Of a stretch of DNA of 64,000 nt, positions 9,175 to 16,532 are shown piece after piece; within the stretch, counting starts at the first letter, position 1; each line of letters starts with the position of its first letter. Made by a program: the position numbers and the translations under genes. The notes beneath the pieces are model-generated. The model was given only the letters and a program-made list of their open reading frames with translations. It did no database searches and was not told the DNA's origin. The stretch covers positions 6,482,053 through 6,546,052 of the forward strand of contig NC_020504.1 in NCBI RefSeq assembly GCF_000349325.1. The letters run 5' to 3'. The DNA is from Streptomyces davaonensis JCM 4913. Lineage in GTDB: Bacteria; Actinomycetota; Actinomycetes; Streptomycetales; Streptomycetaceae.

Positions 9175-9196
9175 TGACAGATATTGAAATCTGTCA
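9175..9196. promoter_or_regulatory. Inverted repeat upstream of the aldo/keto reductase
   Basis: Perfect 8-bp arms TGACAGAT and ATCTGTCA separated by 6 nt lie 23 nt before the reductase start. A further GCTGTCA follows at once. Size and symmetry fit a TetR-family operator, and the second gene of the unit encodes a TetR regulator; that pairing is inference. Confidence 0.55.
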
Positions 9197-9219
9197 GCTG
9201 TCATGGCATGGTGGATGCC

Positions 9220-10227
9220 ATGACGATTCAGACACGCACCCTCGGAAACACCGGCCCCCAGGTCTCCGCCCTCGGCCTCGGCTGCATGGGCATGTCCGCG
9301 CTGTACGGCGACGTCGACCGCACCGAGTCCATCGCGACGATCCACGCCGCCCTGGACGCGGGCGTGACCCTCCTCGACACCGGCGACTTCTACGCCATGG
9401 GCCACAACGAGATGCTGATCGGCGAGGCCCTGCGCGCCGCCCCCGCCGCACAGCGCGAACAGGCCCTGATCAGCGTGAAGTTCGGCGCGCTCCGCGACCC
9501 GGACGGCGGCTGGACCGGCTACGACGGCCGGCCCGCCGCGGTGAAGAACTTCGCCGCGTACTCCCTCCAGCGCCTCGGCGTCGACCACATCGACGTCTAC
9601 CGGATCGCCCGGCTCGACCCGCACGTCCCGATCGAGGAGACGGTCGGCGCCATCGCCGAACTCGTCGAGAAGGGCTGGGTCCGCCACATCGGCCTGAGCG
9701 AGGTCGGCGCCGACACCATCCGCCGGGCCGCCGCCACCGCCCCGATCGCCGACCTCCAGATCGAGTACTCGCTGATCTCCCGCGGCATCGAGGAGGAAGT
9801 CCTGCCGACCACCCGCGAACTGGGCATCGGCATCACGGCGTACGGCGTCCTGTCCCGCGGCCTGATCTCCGGCCACTTCACCGCTGAACGGCAGCTCGGG
9901 GCGAACGACTTCCGGGCCATATCGCCCCGCTTCCAGGGCGAGAACCTTCAGCACAACCTGAACCTGGTGGAGGCCCTGCGCAAGATCGCCGAGCAGAAGG
10001 GCGTGACCGTCGCGCAGATCGCCATCGCCTGGGTGCTCTCCCGGGGTACCGACATCGTGCCGCTGGTCGGCGCCCGCACCCGGCAGCGGCTGACCGAGTC
10101 CCTCGGCGCCCTCGACGTCACCCTGGACGAGGCCGACCTGGCCGCGATCGAGCGTGCGGTACCGGCGGACGCGGCGGCCGGCGACCGCTATCCGGCCGCG
10201 CAGATGGCCCACCTCGGCAGCAAGTAG
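9220..10227 (+). CDS. Aldo/keto reductase, variant active site
   Basis: NADPH-dependent oxidoreductase with a TIM-barrel fold, 335 residues from ATG 9220; the frame is open to 9184, but that start lies inside the inverted repeat. The catalytic Asp and Tyr are in LLDTGDFYAMGHNEM and the Lys in LISVKFGALRD. The fourth member, usually His in a YQHRVDP context, is replaced: here it reads VYRIARLDPHVPIEETVGA. The cofactor motif VPLVGARTRQRLTESLGAL near the C-terminus is intact. It is followed 23 nt later by a TetR gene, probably cotranscribed. Substrate unknown. Confidence 0.9.
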   Translation: MTIQTRTLGNTGPQVSALGLGCMGMSALYGDVDRTESIATIHAALDAGVTLLDTGDFYAMGHNEMLIGEALRAAPAAQREQALISVKFGALRDPDGGWTGYDGRPAAVKNFAAYSLQRLGVDHIDVYRIARLDPHVPIEETVGAIAELVEKGWVRHIGLSEVGADTIRRAAATAPIADLQIEYSLISRGIEEEVLPTTRELGIGITAYGVLSRGLISGHFTAERQLGANDFRAISPRFQGENLQHNLNLVEALRKIAEQKGVTVAQIAIAWVLSRGTDIVPLVGARTRQRLTESLGALDVTLDEADLAAIERAVPADAAAGDRYPAAQMAHLGSK

Positions 10228-10250
10228 CACCCGAAGGTACGGTCTCCTCC

Positions 10251-10844
10251 ATGGCACCGCCTTCCGAAGTCCTGACCGCCGAGCGCATCCTCGAAGCAAC
10301 CGAGGAGGTGCTGCGCCGCTACGGCCCGGCCAAGGCCACCGTGGTCGACGTGGCCCGCGCGCTCGGTGTCAGCCACGGCAGCGTCTACCGCCACTTCCGG
10401 ACCAAGGCGGCGCTGCGCGAGGCGGTGACCAAGCGCTGGCTGGACCGTACGTCCGAGGCGCTGGCCGGGATCGCCGCCGAAGCCGCACGGGGCCCGGAGG
10501 ACCGACTGCGGGCCTGGCTGCTGGCGCTGTTCGAGGCCAAGCGGCACAAGGCCGGGGACGACCCCGAGCTGTTCGCCACGTACACCACGCTGGCCTCGGA
10601 GAGCAGCGGCGCGGTCGACGAGCACCTGGCCGACCTCATCGGTCAGCTCGCCGACATCGTCCGCGCCGGAGTGGAGTCGGGCGACTTCACCTCCGCCGAC
10701 CCCGTCACCACCGCCCGCGCCGTCTTCCAGGCCACCGCCCGCTTCCACGACCCCGGCTATCACCGGGAATGGGAACTCCCGGGCGCGCAGGACGAGTTCG
10801 ATGCCGTGGTGGACCTCCTGGCGCGCGGTCTGCGGGCGGCCTGA
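10251..10844 (+). CDS. TetR family transcriptional regulator
   Basis: Dimeric ligand-responsive repressor, 197 residues. The N-terminal helix-turn-helix is at about 25-50 (TVVDVARALGVSHGSVYRHF), followed by a helical ligand domain. The C-terminal part resembles the family in which an AKR or oxidoreductase is the partner. It lies 23 nt downstream of the aldo/keto reductase and probably controls that unit through the inverted repeat at 9175-9196. It ends 4 nt from the convergent GNAT gene, leaving no room for a terminator. Confidence 0.9.
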   Translation: MAPPSEVLTAERILEATEEVLRRYGPAKATVVDVARALGVSHGSVYRHFRTKAALREAVTKRWLDRTSEALAGIAAEAARGPEDRLRAWLLALFEAKRHKAGDDPELFATYTTLASESSGAVDEHLADLIGQLADIVRAGVESGDFTSADPVTTARAVFQATARFHDPGYHREWELPGAQDEFDAVVDLLARGLRAA

Positions 10845-10848
10845 CGGC

Positions 10849-11472
10849 TCAGCTGTCCTTCGTCGCCCGCCCCAGGAAGGCGGCCGAGCCCGGCTCCGGC
10901 ACGTCGATCTCATGGAAGCCCATGCGGTCGTAGAAGGCCCGGGCCCGGGTGTTGGCCCTCGACATGACCAGGTGGACGGCCGGAACCCCGCTCGTGTGCA
11001 GGGCCTGGAGGAACGTCTGCATGAGGGCCCGCCCGTACCCCTGGCCCTGCCACTCGGGCAGCAGGTCGATGTGCAGATGGGCCGGGTAGCCGGTCACCTC
11101 GGGCACGATCATCCGCTCGGGGTCGTGCAGCAGTGCGGCGACGGTCTCGTCCGGTGTCGAGGGCGGGCCCTGTGGGGCCGGGTGGCGGTGGGCGACCGTG
11201 GGCAGCCACTTGTCCCGGAACTCGGCGGCGAAGCGCGGGGTGTCGGCGGTGCCGACGATGTACCCCACCGCCTGTCCCCGCCCGTCGTCGAGGACGAAGG
11301 CCAACTCCGGCTCCAGGACGACGTACGGACTGGCGAAGGCGGCCGGGAAGACGGCGGGGTCCTCGTAATGGGGGCGGCTGTCACCGCCGTTGTGGGCGGT
11401 GCGGATGCAGATGTCTTCGAGGGCGGGACGGTCGGCGGGGCGGTAGGCGCGTACGGCGGGTGGCTGGGTCAC
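10849..11472 (-). CDS. GNAT family N-acetyltransferase
   Basis: A 207-residue acetyl-CoA-dependent acetyltransferase. The acetyl-CoA pyrophosphate loop is EWQGQGYGRALM, followed by SRANTRARAFYDRMGF, the classic motif B. The N-terminus VRAYRPADRPALEDICIRTA is typical of the fold. The start is GTG at 11472 with no convincing ribosome site. Starts at ATGs upstream are out of frame. Substrate unknown; related proteins act on small amines or sugars. A perfect 14-bp CebR-type palindrome ends 20 nt before the start codon, a striking position for such a gene. Confidence 0.88.
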   Translation of the reverse strand: MTQPPAVRAYRPADRPALEDICIRTAHNGGDSRPHYEDPAVFPAAFASPYVVLEPELAFVLDDGRGQAVGYIVGTADTPRFAAEFRDKWLPTVAHRHPAPQGPPSTPDETVAALLHDPERMIVPEVTGYPAHLHIDLLPEWQGQGYGRALMQTFLQALHTSGVPAVHLVMSRANTRARAFYDRMGFHEIDVPEPGSAAFLGRATKDS

Positions 11473-11491
11473 TCATGCATACTGCGCCACT

Positions 11492-11505
11492 TGGGAGCGC
11501 TCCCA
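11492..11505. promoter_or_regulatory. Perfect CebR-type palindrome
   Basis: TGGGAGCGCTCCCA is a perfect 14-bp palindrome identical to the operator recognised by CebR, the LacI-family cellobiose repressor of Streptomyces. It lies 20 nt upstream of the GNAT gene and just downstream of the terminator-like repeat of the previous gene, so any effect would fall on the GNAT gene. Confidence 0.7.
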
Positions 11506-11518
11506 CAAGGGCATGGTC

Positions 11519-11573
11519 AGGGGCGCGGGGCTGTATCGATTCGCGGCTCCGCCGCGTGGGCGCGAGCAGCCCC
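11519..11573 (-). repeat. Streptomyces intergenic repeat with nested hairpins (AGGGGCGCGG type)
   Basis: The element begins AGGGGCGCGGGG and contains two nested perfect stems: GGGGCTG (11527-11533) with CAGCCCC (11567-11573), and CGCGGC (11542-11547) with GCCGCG (11551-11556). I recall this sequence family as abundant in Streptomyces intergenic DNA. Here it sits after a minus-strand gene and probably acts as its terminator. A diverged second copy is at 54279-54320. Confidence 0.7.
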
Positions 11574-11590
11574 CACGAGCCGGCCACCGG

Positions 11591-11797
11591 TCAAGCGACG
11601 GATGGATCCACTGTCGCCTGATGAACCTCCGCAAGATGCTCCTCCGCCTTCAGCCACGGCAGGAACTGCGCCGAGATGCGCCACCCACAGGTGTCGCATC
11701 TCACCGTCCGCTGCACTCCCGTTCGCCGTACCTGGACGACGTGTTCGCGTCCGTGCTGGTCCCAGCGGGTGACCTTGCTCGTGTTGAGCTGCGGCAT
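11591..11797 (-). CDS. Small conserved hypothetical protein with a single CxxC
   Basis: A 68-residue protein. ATG 11797 has GGAGG five bases upstream, a strong start. The centre reads RCDTCGWRISAQF, a single CxxC knuckle, followed by an acidic/histidine-rich segment (EEHLAEVHQATV) that could supply further metal ligands. I recognise no named family. It lies 69 nt downstream of the MFS gene on the same strand and is followed by a structured repeat that may end transcription. Function unknown; a zinc-binding or DNA-binding accessory is only a guess. Confidence 0.7.
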   Translation of the reverse strand: MPQLNTSKVTRWDQHGREHVVQVRRTGVQRTVRCDTCGWRISAQFLPWLKAEEHLAEVHQATVDPSVA

Positions 11798-11866
11798 GAC
11801 GCCTCCAGAGTCCTGGGAAAGCCCGAGGAGGAGTGTGCAGCAAGTCCAACATCAACAGGGAATCCT

Positions 11867-13294
11867 TCACGGCGAGTTGGCCAAGCTGTGCCCTGGGAGC
11901 CGCAGGCTCAGCAGTGCGGTCAGCGCCACGCCCGCCAGCTGCACCAGGAGCGTGATCACCAGGGCGTCGCGCATGCCCAGGCCCGGGACCAGGGAGAGGA
12001 AGAGCGTGCCGAGGGTGGCGACGCCCAGCGCCAGCGCGGACTGCTGGGCGGTGATCATCACGCCGCTGCCGACCCCGGCCCGCGCGGGCGGCACCTCGGA
12101 GAGCACGATCCGGAACAGCACGGGCAGTTGCAGGGCCTGCCCCGCTCCGGCGACGGCCGCTCCGGGCAGCAGCGTCAGCAGGTCCAGGTCCGGCCAGGAG
12201 CGCCACGCGGCGAGGGCGATCAGGACCAGACCGAGCCCTTGGAGCAGCGCACCGGCGGTCACCACGCGGGTGCCGTACCGGGCGACGAGGCGCGGCCCGG
12301 CGAGCGAGACGACGAAGAACGACACGGCCATCGGGGCGAGCGCCAGACCCGCCCGGACCGGTCCGAGGCCCGCGCCCTGCTGGAGCGCCACCGCGATCAC
12401 GAACATGAAGCCGCTGAACCCGATCGAGAACGGCAGGATCATCACCAGACCGCGCCGCAGCGAGGTCAGCGCGAACAGGCTCGGCGGCACCAGCGGCGTA
12501 CGGCCGCGCCGGTCCGCACCGCGCTCCACGGCGTAGAAGGCCGCCGCCGCGAACGGGAACGCCGCCAGCGACAGCCAGGTCCACAGCGGCCAGCCCGCCG
12601 CCCGGCCCTCGGTGAGCGGGACCAGCAGGGTGAGCAGGGCGAGGGCGAGCAGTACGGTGCCCGCGCCGTCGACAGGCTCCGGGTGCGCGGAGCGCGTCTC
12701 GGGCACGGAGCGGACGGCCAGGAACAGGGCGAGCAGGACGACGGGCACGTTCACCAGGAACACCGAGCGCCAGCCGGTGCCCGCGACATCGGCGGCGACC
12801 AGGACGCCGCCGAGGATCTGCCCGGCGACCATGGAGAGCCCGGCGGTGGCGCCGTACAGGCCCATGGCCTTGGCGCGCCGGGGACCGGCGGTCGCCGACT
12901 GGATGGTGGCGAGGACCTGCGGGAGCATCGCGGCGGACGCGGCGCCCTGGGCGACCCGGGCCGCGACGAGGGTCCAGGCGGTCGGGGCGAGCCCGCAGGC
13001 CAGCGAGGTCAGTCCGAAGGCGGCCATGCCGCCCAGGAAGAGCCGGCGCCGGCCGAAGAGGTCGCCGAGCCGGCCGCCCAGGACGAGGAGTACGGCGTAG
13101 GCGACGCCGTAGCCCGCGACGACGAGCTCCAGGACGGACTCGCTCGCGGCGAGGTCCTGGGCGATAGTGGGCAGGGCCACGTTGACGATGAAGAAGTCGA
13201 TGAGCGGAAGTGCCGCACCCAGCAGCACGGTGAACAGGCCGAGTCCGCCGAGCGTGGGTGGCGTGGCGGCTGCTCGGGCCCGCTGTGAGGTCAT
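11867..13294 (-). CDS. MFS drug/H+ antiporter, 14-TM (DHA2) type
   Basis: Membrane efflux protein, 475 residues from ATG 13294 with about 14 hydrophobic segments. The A motif GRLGDLFGRRRLFLGG and the drug-antiporter motif C region (GLYGATAGLSMVAGQILGG) are visible, and the N-terminus LPLIDFFIVNVALPTIA is typical of EmrB/QacA-like transporters. An in-frame GTG at 13306 is an alternative start. It is divergent from an MmyB-type regulator gene 113 bp away, and the gap holds repeated CCTG-N4-CAGG elements, so regulation of the exporter by that protein is likely. Substrate unknown. Confidence 0.9.
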   Translation of the reverse strand: MTSQRARAAATPPTLGGLGLFTVLLGAALPLIDFFIVNVALPTIAQDLAASESVLELVVAGYGVAYAVLLVLGGRLGDLFGRRRLFLGGMAAFGLTSLACGLAPTAWTLVAARVAQGAASAAMLPQVLATIQSATAGPRRAKAMGLYGATAGLSMVAGQILGGVLVAADVAGTGWRSVFLVNVPVVLLALFLAVRSVPETRSAHPEPVDGAGTVLLALALLTLLVPLTEGRAAGWPLWTWLSLAAFPFAAAAFYAVERGADRRGRTPLVPPSLFALTSLRRGLVMILPFSIGFSGFMFVIAVALQQGAGLGPVRAGLALAPMAVSFFVVSLAGPRLVARYGTRVVTAGALLQGLGLVLIALAAWRSWPDLDLLTLLPGAAVAGAGQALQLPVLFRIVLSEVPPARAGVGSGVMITAQQSALALGVATLGTLFLSLVPGLGMRDALVITLLVQLAGVALTALLSLRLPGHSLANSP

Positions 13295-13333
13295 GGTTTC
13301 GGTCACGCCACCGAGCCTGCGCCCGTCCGGAGA

Positions 13334-13382
13334 CTGGTACCAGAGTGTTCTTATCCTGGTAGCAGGAGTACCTGGCAACAGG
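13334..13382. promoter_or_regulatory. Operator-like palindromes between MFS and its divergent regulator
   Basis: A perfect palindrome CTGGTACCAG (13334-13343) is followed by two CCTG-N4-CAGG elements at 13355-13366 and 13371-13382, 16 bp apart. They fill the shared promoter region and overlap a minus-strand TTGCCA/GATAAG pair that could be the exporter promoter. Confidence 0.55.
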
Positions 13383-13407
13383 GTCCGGGTGGCGGCAGGC
13401 TGGAGGC

Positions 13408-14307
13408 ATGACGACGATGGCGCAGGAATCGATCACGGGCCCGCGTCCCCGCGAGGCGGGCGAGGCGGACATCCGACGGCATGAACTCGCCGCCTTCCTG
13501 CGGCACCGCCGCGAGCACATCGCCCCCGAGCAGGTCGGCCTCCCGCGCGGCCGCCGACGCCGTACCCCGGGGCTGCGCCGCGAGGAGGTCGCCCAGCTCT
13601 CGGCGGTCGGCGTCACCTGGTACACGTGGCTGGAGCAGGCCCGGGACATCCAGGTCTCGGTACAGGTCCTCGACGCCCTGGCCCGCGCCCTGCTGCTCGA
13701 CGCGGGCGAGCGGGGGCATCTCTTCCAGCTGGCCGGAGCGGTCGACCCGACCCCGGCCACCACCTGCCCGTCGGCGACTCCGGCGCTGCGGGCGGTCATC
13801 GAGGCCCTGGAGCCCATGCCCGCCTGCATCCAGAACAGCCGCTACGACATCCTCGCCTACAACCGGACGTACGGCCTGCTCCTCTGCGACCTGGACGAGA
13901 TCCCCCCGGAGGACCGCAACTGCATCGTCCTGTCGTACACCAACGACGAGTGGCGCTCCTCGATCGTCCACCTGGAGGAGACCCAGCGCCTGATGGCGGC
14001 CCGCTTCCGCGCCGCGATGGCCGGCCATCTCGCCGAGCCCGCCTGGAAGATGCTCCTGAAGCGACTGCGCACGGAATCCCCGGAGTTCCGCCAGGCCTGG
14101 GACCGCCATGAGGTCATCACCCACCGCACGAAGCGCAAGGAGTTCCTCAACCGCCACGTGGGCCGCGTCCTCGTCGACCACACGGACCTGTGGCTGAGCC
14201 CGGACGTGGGACCGAGGGTGGTGACTTACGTACCGGCGGACGAGGAGTCGAGGCTACGGCTGAAGAAACTGCACGACATCGCGAGGGCGAGGGAGACCGA
14301 CTTCTAG
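13408..14307 (+). CDS. XRE-type regulator with MmyB-like ligand domain
   Basis: A 299-residue DNA-binding protein. The N-terminal HTH spans about 20-90 (ELAAFLRHRREHIAPEQVGL, then RTPGLRREEVAQLSAVGVTWYTWLEQ, the hallmark of this actinobacterial family). The C-terminal MmyB-like domain, about 110-290, is a PAS-like pocket that can bind fatty acids or other ligands (AYNRTYGLLLCDL, HLGRVLVDH-type block near the end). It is divergent from the DHA2 exporter, whose promoter region contains repeated palindromes. ATG 13408 is the first sensible start. Likely a ligand-responsive controller of the exporter and itself. Confidence 0.9.
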   Translation: MTTMAQESITGPRPREAGEADIRRHELAAFLRHRREHIAPEQVGLPRGRRRRTPGLRREEVAQLSAVGVTWYTWLEQARDIQVSVQVLDALARALLLDAGERGHLFQLAGAVDPTPATTCPSATPALRAVIEALEPMPACIQNSRYDILAYNRTYGLLLCDLDEIPPEDRNCIVLSYTNDEWRSSIVHLEETQRLMAARFRAAMAGHLAEPAWKMLLKRLRTESPEFRQAWDRHEVITHRTKRKEFLNRHVGRVLVDHTDLWLSPDVGPRVVTYVPADEESRLRLKKLHDIARARETDF

Positions 14308-14398
14308 CCGCCGCATGACACGTGGATCCCGCGGCCTGGTCGGTGGGTCAAGAAGGACTACAGCGCGTCGAGGGGCGGCACGATGCGGACGATGATGA

Positions 14399-14560
14399 TC
14401 AACGGATCGTGCTCCCGAGGTCGCTGACGTCGATGCCGGTACTGGCGAGGTCGACGAGCTGGTCGGCCAGGCGCTCTACCTCGGCCACCACGTGAGCGGG
14501 GATGCCGCCCGCCACATGGTCGTGGTCAGGGTCGTACTCCCAGTGCCAGGCCGTGTTCAC
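14399..14560 (-). CDS. Small protein coupled to the DUF6247-like gene, possibly truncated
   Basis: A 53-residue protein from GTG 14560, overlapping the stop of the upstream gene by 4 nt (GTGA), so translation is coupled. The sequence begins VNTAWHWEYDPDHDHVAGGI and continues AHVVAEVERLADQLVDLA. The frame stops after DLGSTIR. In the neighbouring frame the next codons read DPLIIIVRIVPPLDAL before TAG at 14358-14360, which looks like the lost C-terminal strand of a longer protein of about 90 residues. That suggests an internal deletion with frameshift. Function unknown; the arrangement resembles small two-gene modules such as toxin-antitoxin pairs, without proof. Confidence 0.6.
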   Translation of the reverse strand: MNTAWHWEYDPDHDHVAGGIPAHVVAEVERLADQLVDLASTGIDVSDLGSTIR

Positions 14561-14910
14561 CGGGCCAGGAGTCCGACGGCCTCGTGGGCTGCGTCCAGGA
14601 TCTGTCCGATCTGGGAGGCGGCCTGGCGTGCCTGAGCGGCGTCATCCGACTCGGCGGCGTTTTCCCAGCGGCGGAGGTCTGCCGCCAGTTCGGGCTGGCG
14701 CTGGATGTGAACGTAGACGGCCCACTGGGCCACGAACCGCTGGAGGGGTGCCAGATCGGATCCTTGCCGGGACTGGTCGGCTGCCTGATCCAGTTCCTGT
14801 GTGAAAGCAGGTAGTGCGGCAGGTGCGATCTGTCTGACGGCTTGCCGTAGCGCGGCAACCGTGGCGGGGGGCTGAGGGATGAGCGGTTGCCCAGCGGCGG
14901 AGGTGGTCAT
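14557..14910 (-). CDS. DUF6247-like small protein
   Basis: A 117-residue soluble protein from ATG 14910. The pattern LRQAVRQIAPAALPAFTQEL, then PLQRFVAQWAVYVHIQRQPE and ADLRRWENA, resembles the DUF6247 family of short helical actinobacterial proteins as I remember it. The protein is Ala/Gln-rich with no membrane segment and is probably cytosolic. Its stop overlaps the start of a second small gene by 4 nt. In related genomes such genes are usually followed by a roughly 90-residue partner, here seemingly shortened. No experimental function is known to me. Confidence 0.65.
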   Translation of the reverse strand: MTTSAAGQPLIPQPPATVAALRQAVRQIAPAALPAFTQELDQAADQSRQGSDLAPLQRFVAQWAVYVHIQRQPELAADLRRWENAAESDDAAQARQAASQIGQILDAAHEAVGLLAR

Positions 14911-14963
14911 GGCTGCTCCCGTGGGCGCGATTCTGATCCCGAGCGTCAGCGTATCGGGAGGAC

Positions 14964-16455
14964 TCACTTCTTCACCGCTCGAACGAGTGAGGGCGCGGCG
15001 ACAGAGCCACTCACGGACTCCAGCCTCTCCGCCGCACGCTCGGATGTCCGCTGTGCCCAAGGCCCAGTGGTGAGAAGCCCCAGCCCCAGTACCACCAGCC
15101 CGCATCCCGTGAGGATCCACCACCCCGGCACGGCGGCGGTCACGAACGCTTCCCGGTACGGCGAGGAACCGACTCCAGCCGCCAGTACGGCGCCCACCAC
15201 CGCGACGCCGAGGGTCTGGCCCAGTTGGCGGCTCGTGGAGGCGACCGCTGCCGCGACTCCGGCCTGGGCGCGGGGCATGCCGGAGACCGCCGTGTTGGTG
15301 ATGGGGGCGTTGACGAAGCCGAAGCCGATGCCGAAGAGGACGTAGCCGAGGAACAGGGTGGTGTTCGAGGTCTCCGCGTCGAGTACGGCGAACAGCAGCG
15401 CGCTTGCCGTCATCGTCACGCCTGCGATCAGCAGGGGGAGGCGGGGGCCGCGGCTGCCGATCAGGCGGCCGGACAGCGGGGCGCAGAGGAAGGTCGGTAC
15501 GGCGAGTGGCAGCATCCACAGGCCGGCCTGCAAGGCACTGAGGCCCCGGACGTTCTGGAGGTACAGCGTCGAGAGGAACAGGAACCCGCCCAGTGCGGCG
15601 AACGCGCTGATCGCGATCACCGTGGCCCCACTGAAGGGTGCCGAGCGGAAGAAGCGCAGGTCGATGAGGGGGTCGGTGCGGCGGGGCTCGTATCGGAGGA
15701 GGGCGATCAGGGCGATCACGGACAGTGCCGCGAAGGGGATCACCGCGGTGAGGGAGGTCGGCGCCTCGATGATCGCGTAGGTCAGGGAACCGAACAGCGC
15801 GATCACCAGCACCTGCCCGACCGGGTCGACGCGGCGGGGCTTCGGGGCCCGGGACTCCGGTACGTATCGCAGGGTCAGCGCCAGTGCGGCCATGCCCACC
15901 GGCAGGTTCAGCCAGAAGATCGAGCGCCAGCCGACCGAATCCACGAGCAGGCCGCCGACCAGAGGTCCCGCGGCCATCGAGATGCCGACCACCGCGCCCC
16001 ACACCCCGATCGCGCGGGCGCGTTCCCGGGAGTCCGTGAAGGTGTTGGTGATGATGGACATGGCGACCGGGTTGAGCTCCCCCAGTGCCTTAAGGGCCTG
16101 GGAGGTACCCCCACTCCCCACCCACCGCCTGCACCATCCGGGCCGCGATCAGCAGGTCCAGGTCGGGGACGAGGGAGCAGAGCAGGGAGCCGAGCGAGAA
16201 CACGACCAGGCCCGCCATGAAGACCCGCTTGCGGCCGATGCGGTCGGCCGTGGAGCCCGCGAGCATCAGCAGGGACGCCAGGACCAGGGTGTAGGCGTCG
16301 ATCGTCCACTGGAGACCGGAGGTGTCGGCGTGCAGATCGCGCTGCATCGACGGCAGGGCCACGTTCAGGACGGTGTTGTCCAGGCTCACGATCAGCAGAC
16401 TCATGCAGCAGATCGCGAGCACCAGCATGCGACGGCGTGGGCTGAGCTCGGGCAT
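14964..16455 (-). pseudogene. MFS transporter disrupted by a 40-nt palindromic insertion
   Basis: The gene is in two frames. The 5' part (16455-16090) encodes a normal MFS N-terminus: LDNTVLNVALPSMQRDLH, then DRIGRKRVFMAGLVV and ARMVQAVGG, followed by a stop. The 3' part (16121-14964) resumes with NPVAMSIITNTFTDSRERAR and runs through roughly ten more membrane segments to the end. The join should read AVGGSMLNPVAM; instead a 40-nt sequence at 16077-16116 replaces about 6 nt, a net +34, which shifts the frame. A GTG at 16121 could in principle restart translation, but the product would lack the first four helices. Substrate unknown. Confidence 0.85.
16077..16116. repeat. Short palindromic insertion element inside the MFS gene
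   Basis: A 40-nt block centred on the perfect 8-mer palindrome CCTTAAGG, flanked by CCCAG and CTGGG arms, with outer CCCCC and GGGAGG/TACCCCC blocks. It is not part of the family protein sequence, and I recall similar CCTTAAGG-centred blocks as common between Streptomyces genes. No other copy was seen in this window. Confidence 0.6.
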
Positions 16456-16532
16456 GGGGTCATCGTACGCCGATTTCGATAGTGTGGCTAACTAACGAAT
16501 TTTGCCAACTCATTGCACGGCACAATGGAGGA

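Noticed and set aside
10154..10933. Long Arg/Pro-rich open frame over the TetR gene
   Set aside because: A high-GC shadow of the real TetR frame with no family features.
14964..16121. The 3' MFS part as an independent shorter gene
   Set aside because: It lacks the first membrane helices and its apparent start lies in the inserted palindrome; the split gene explanation fits all residues.
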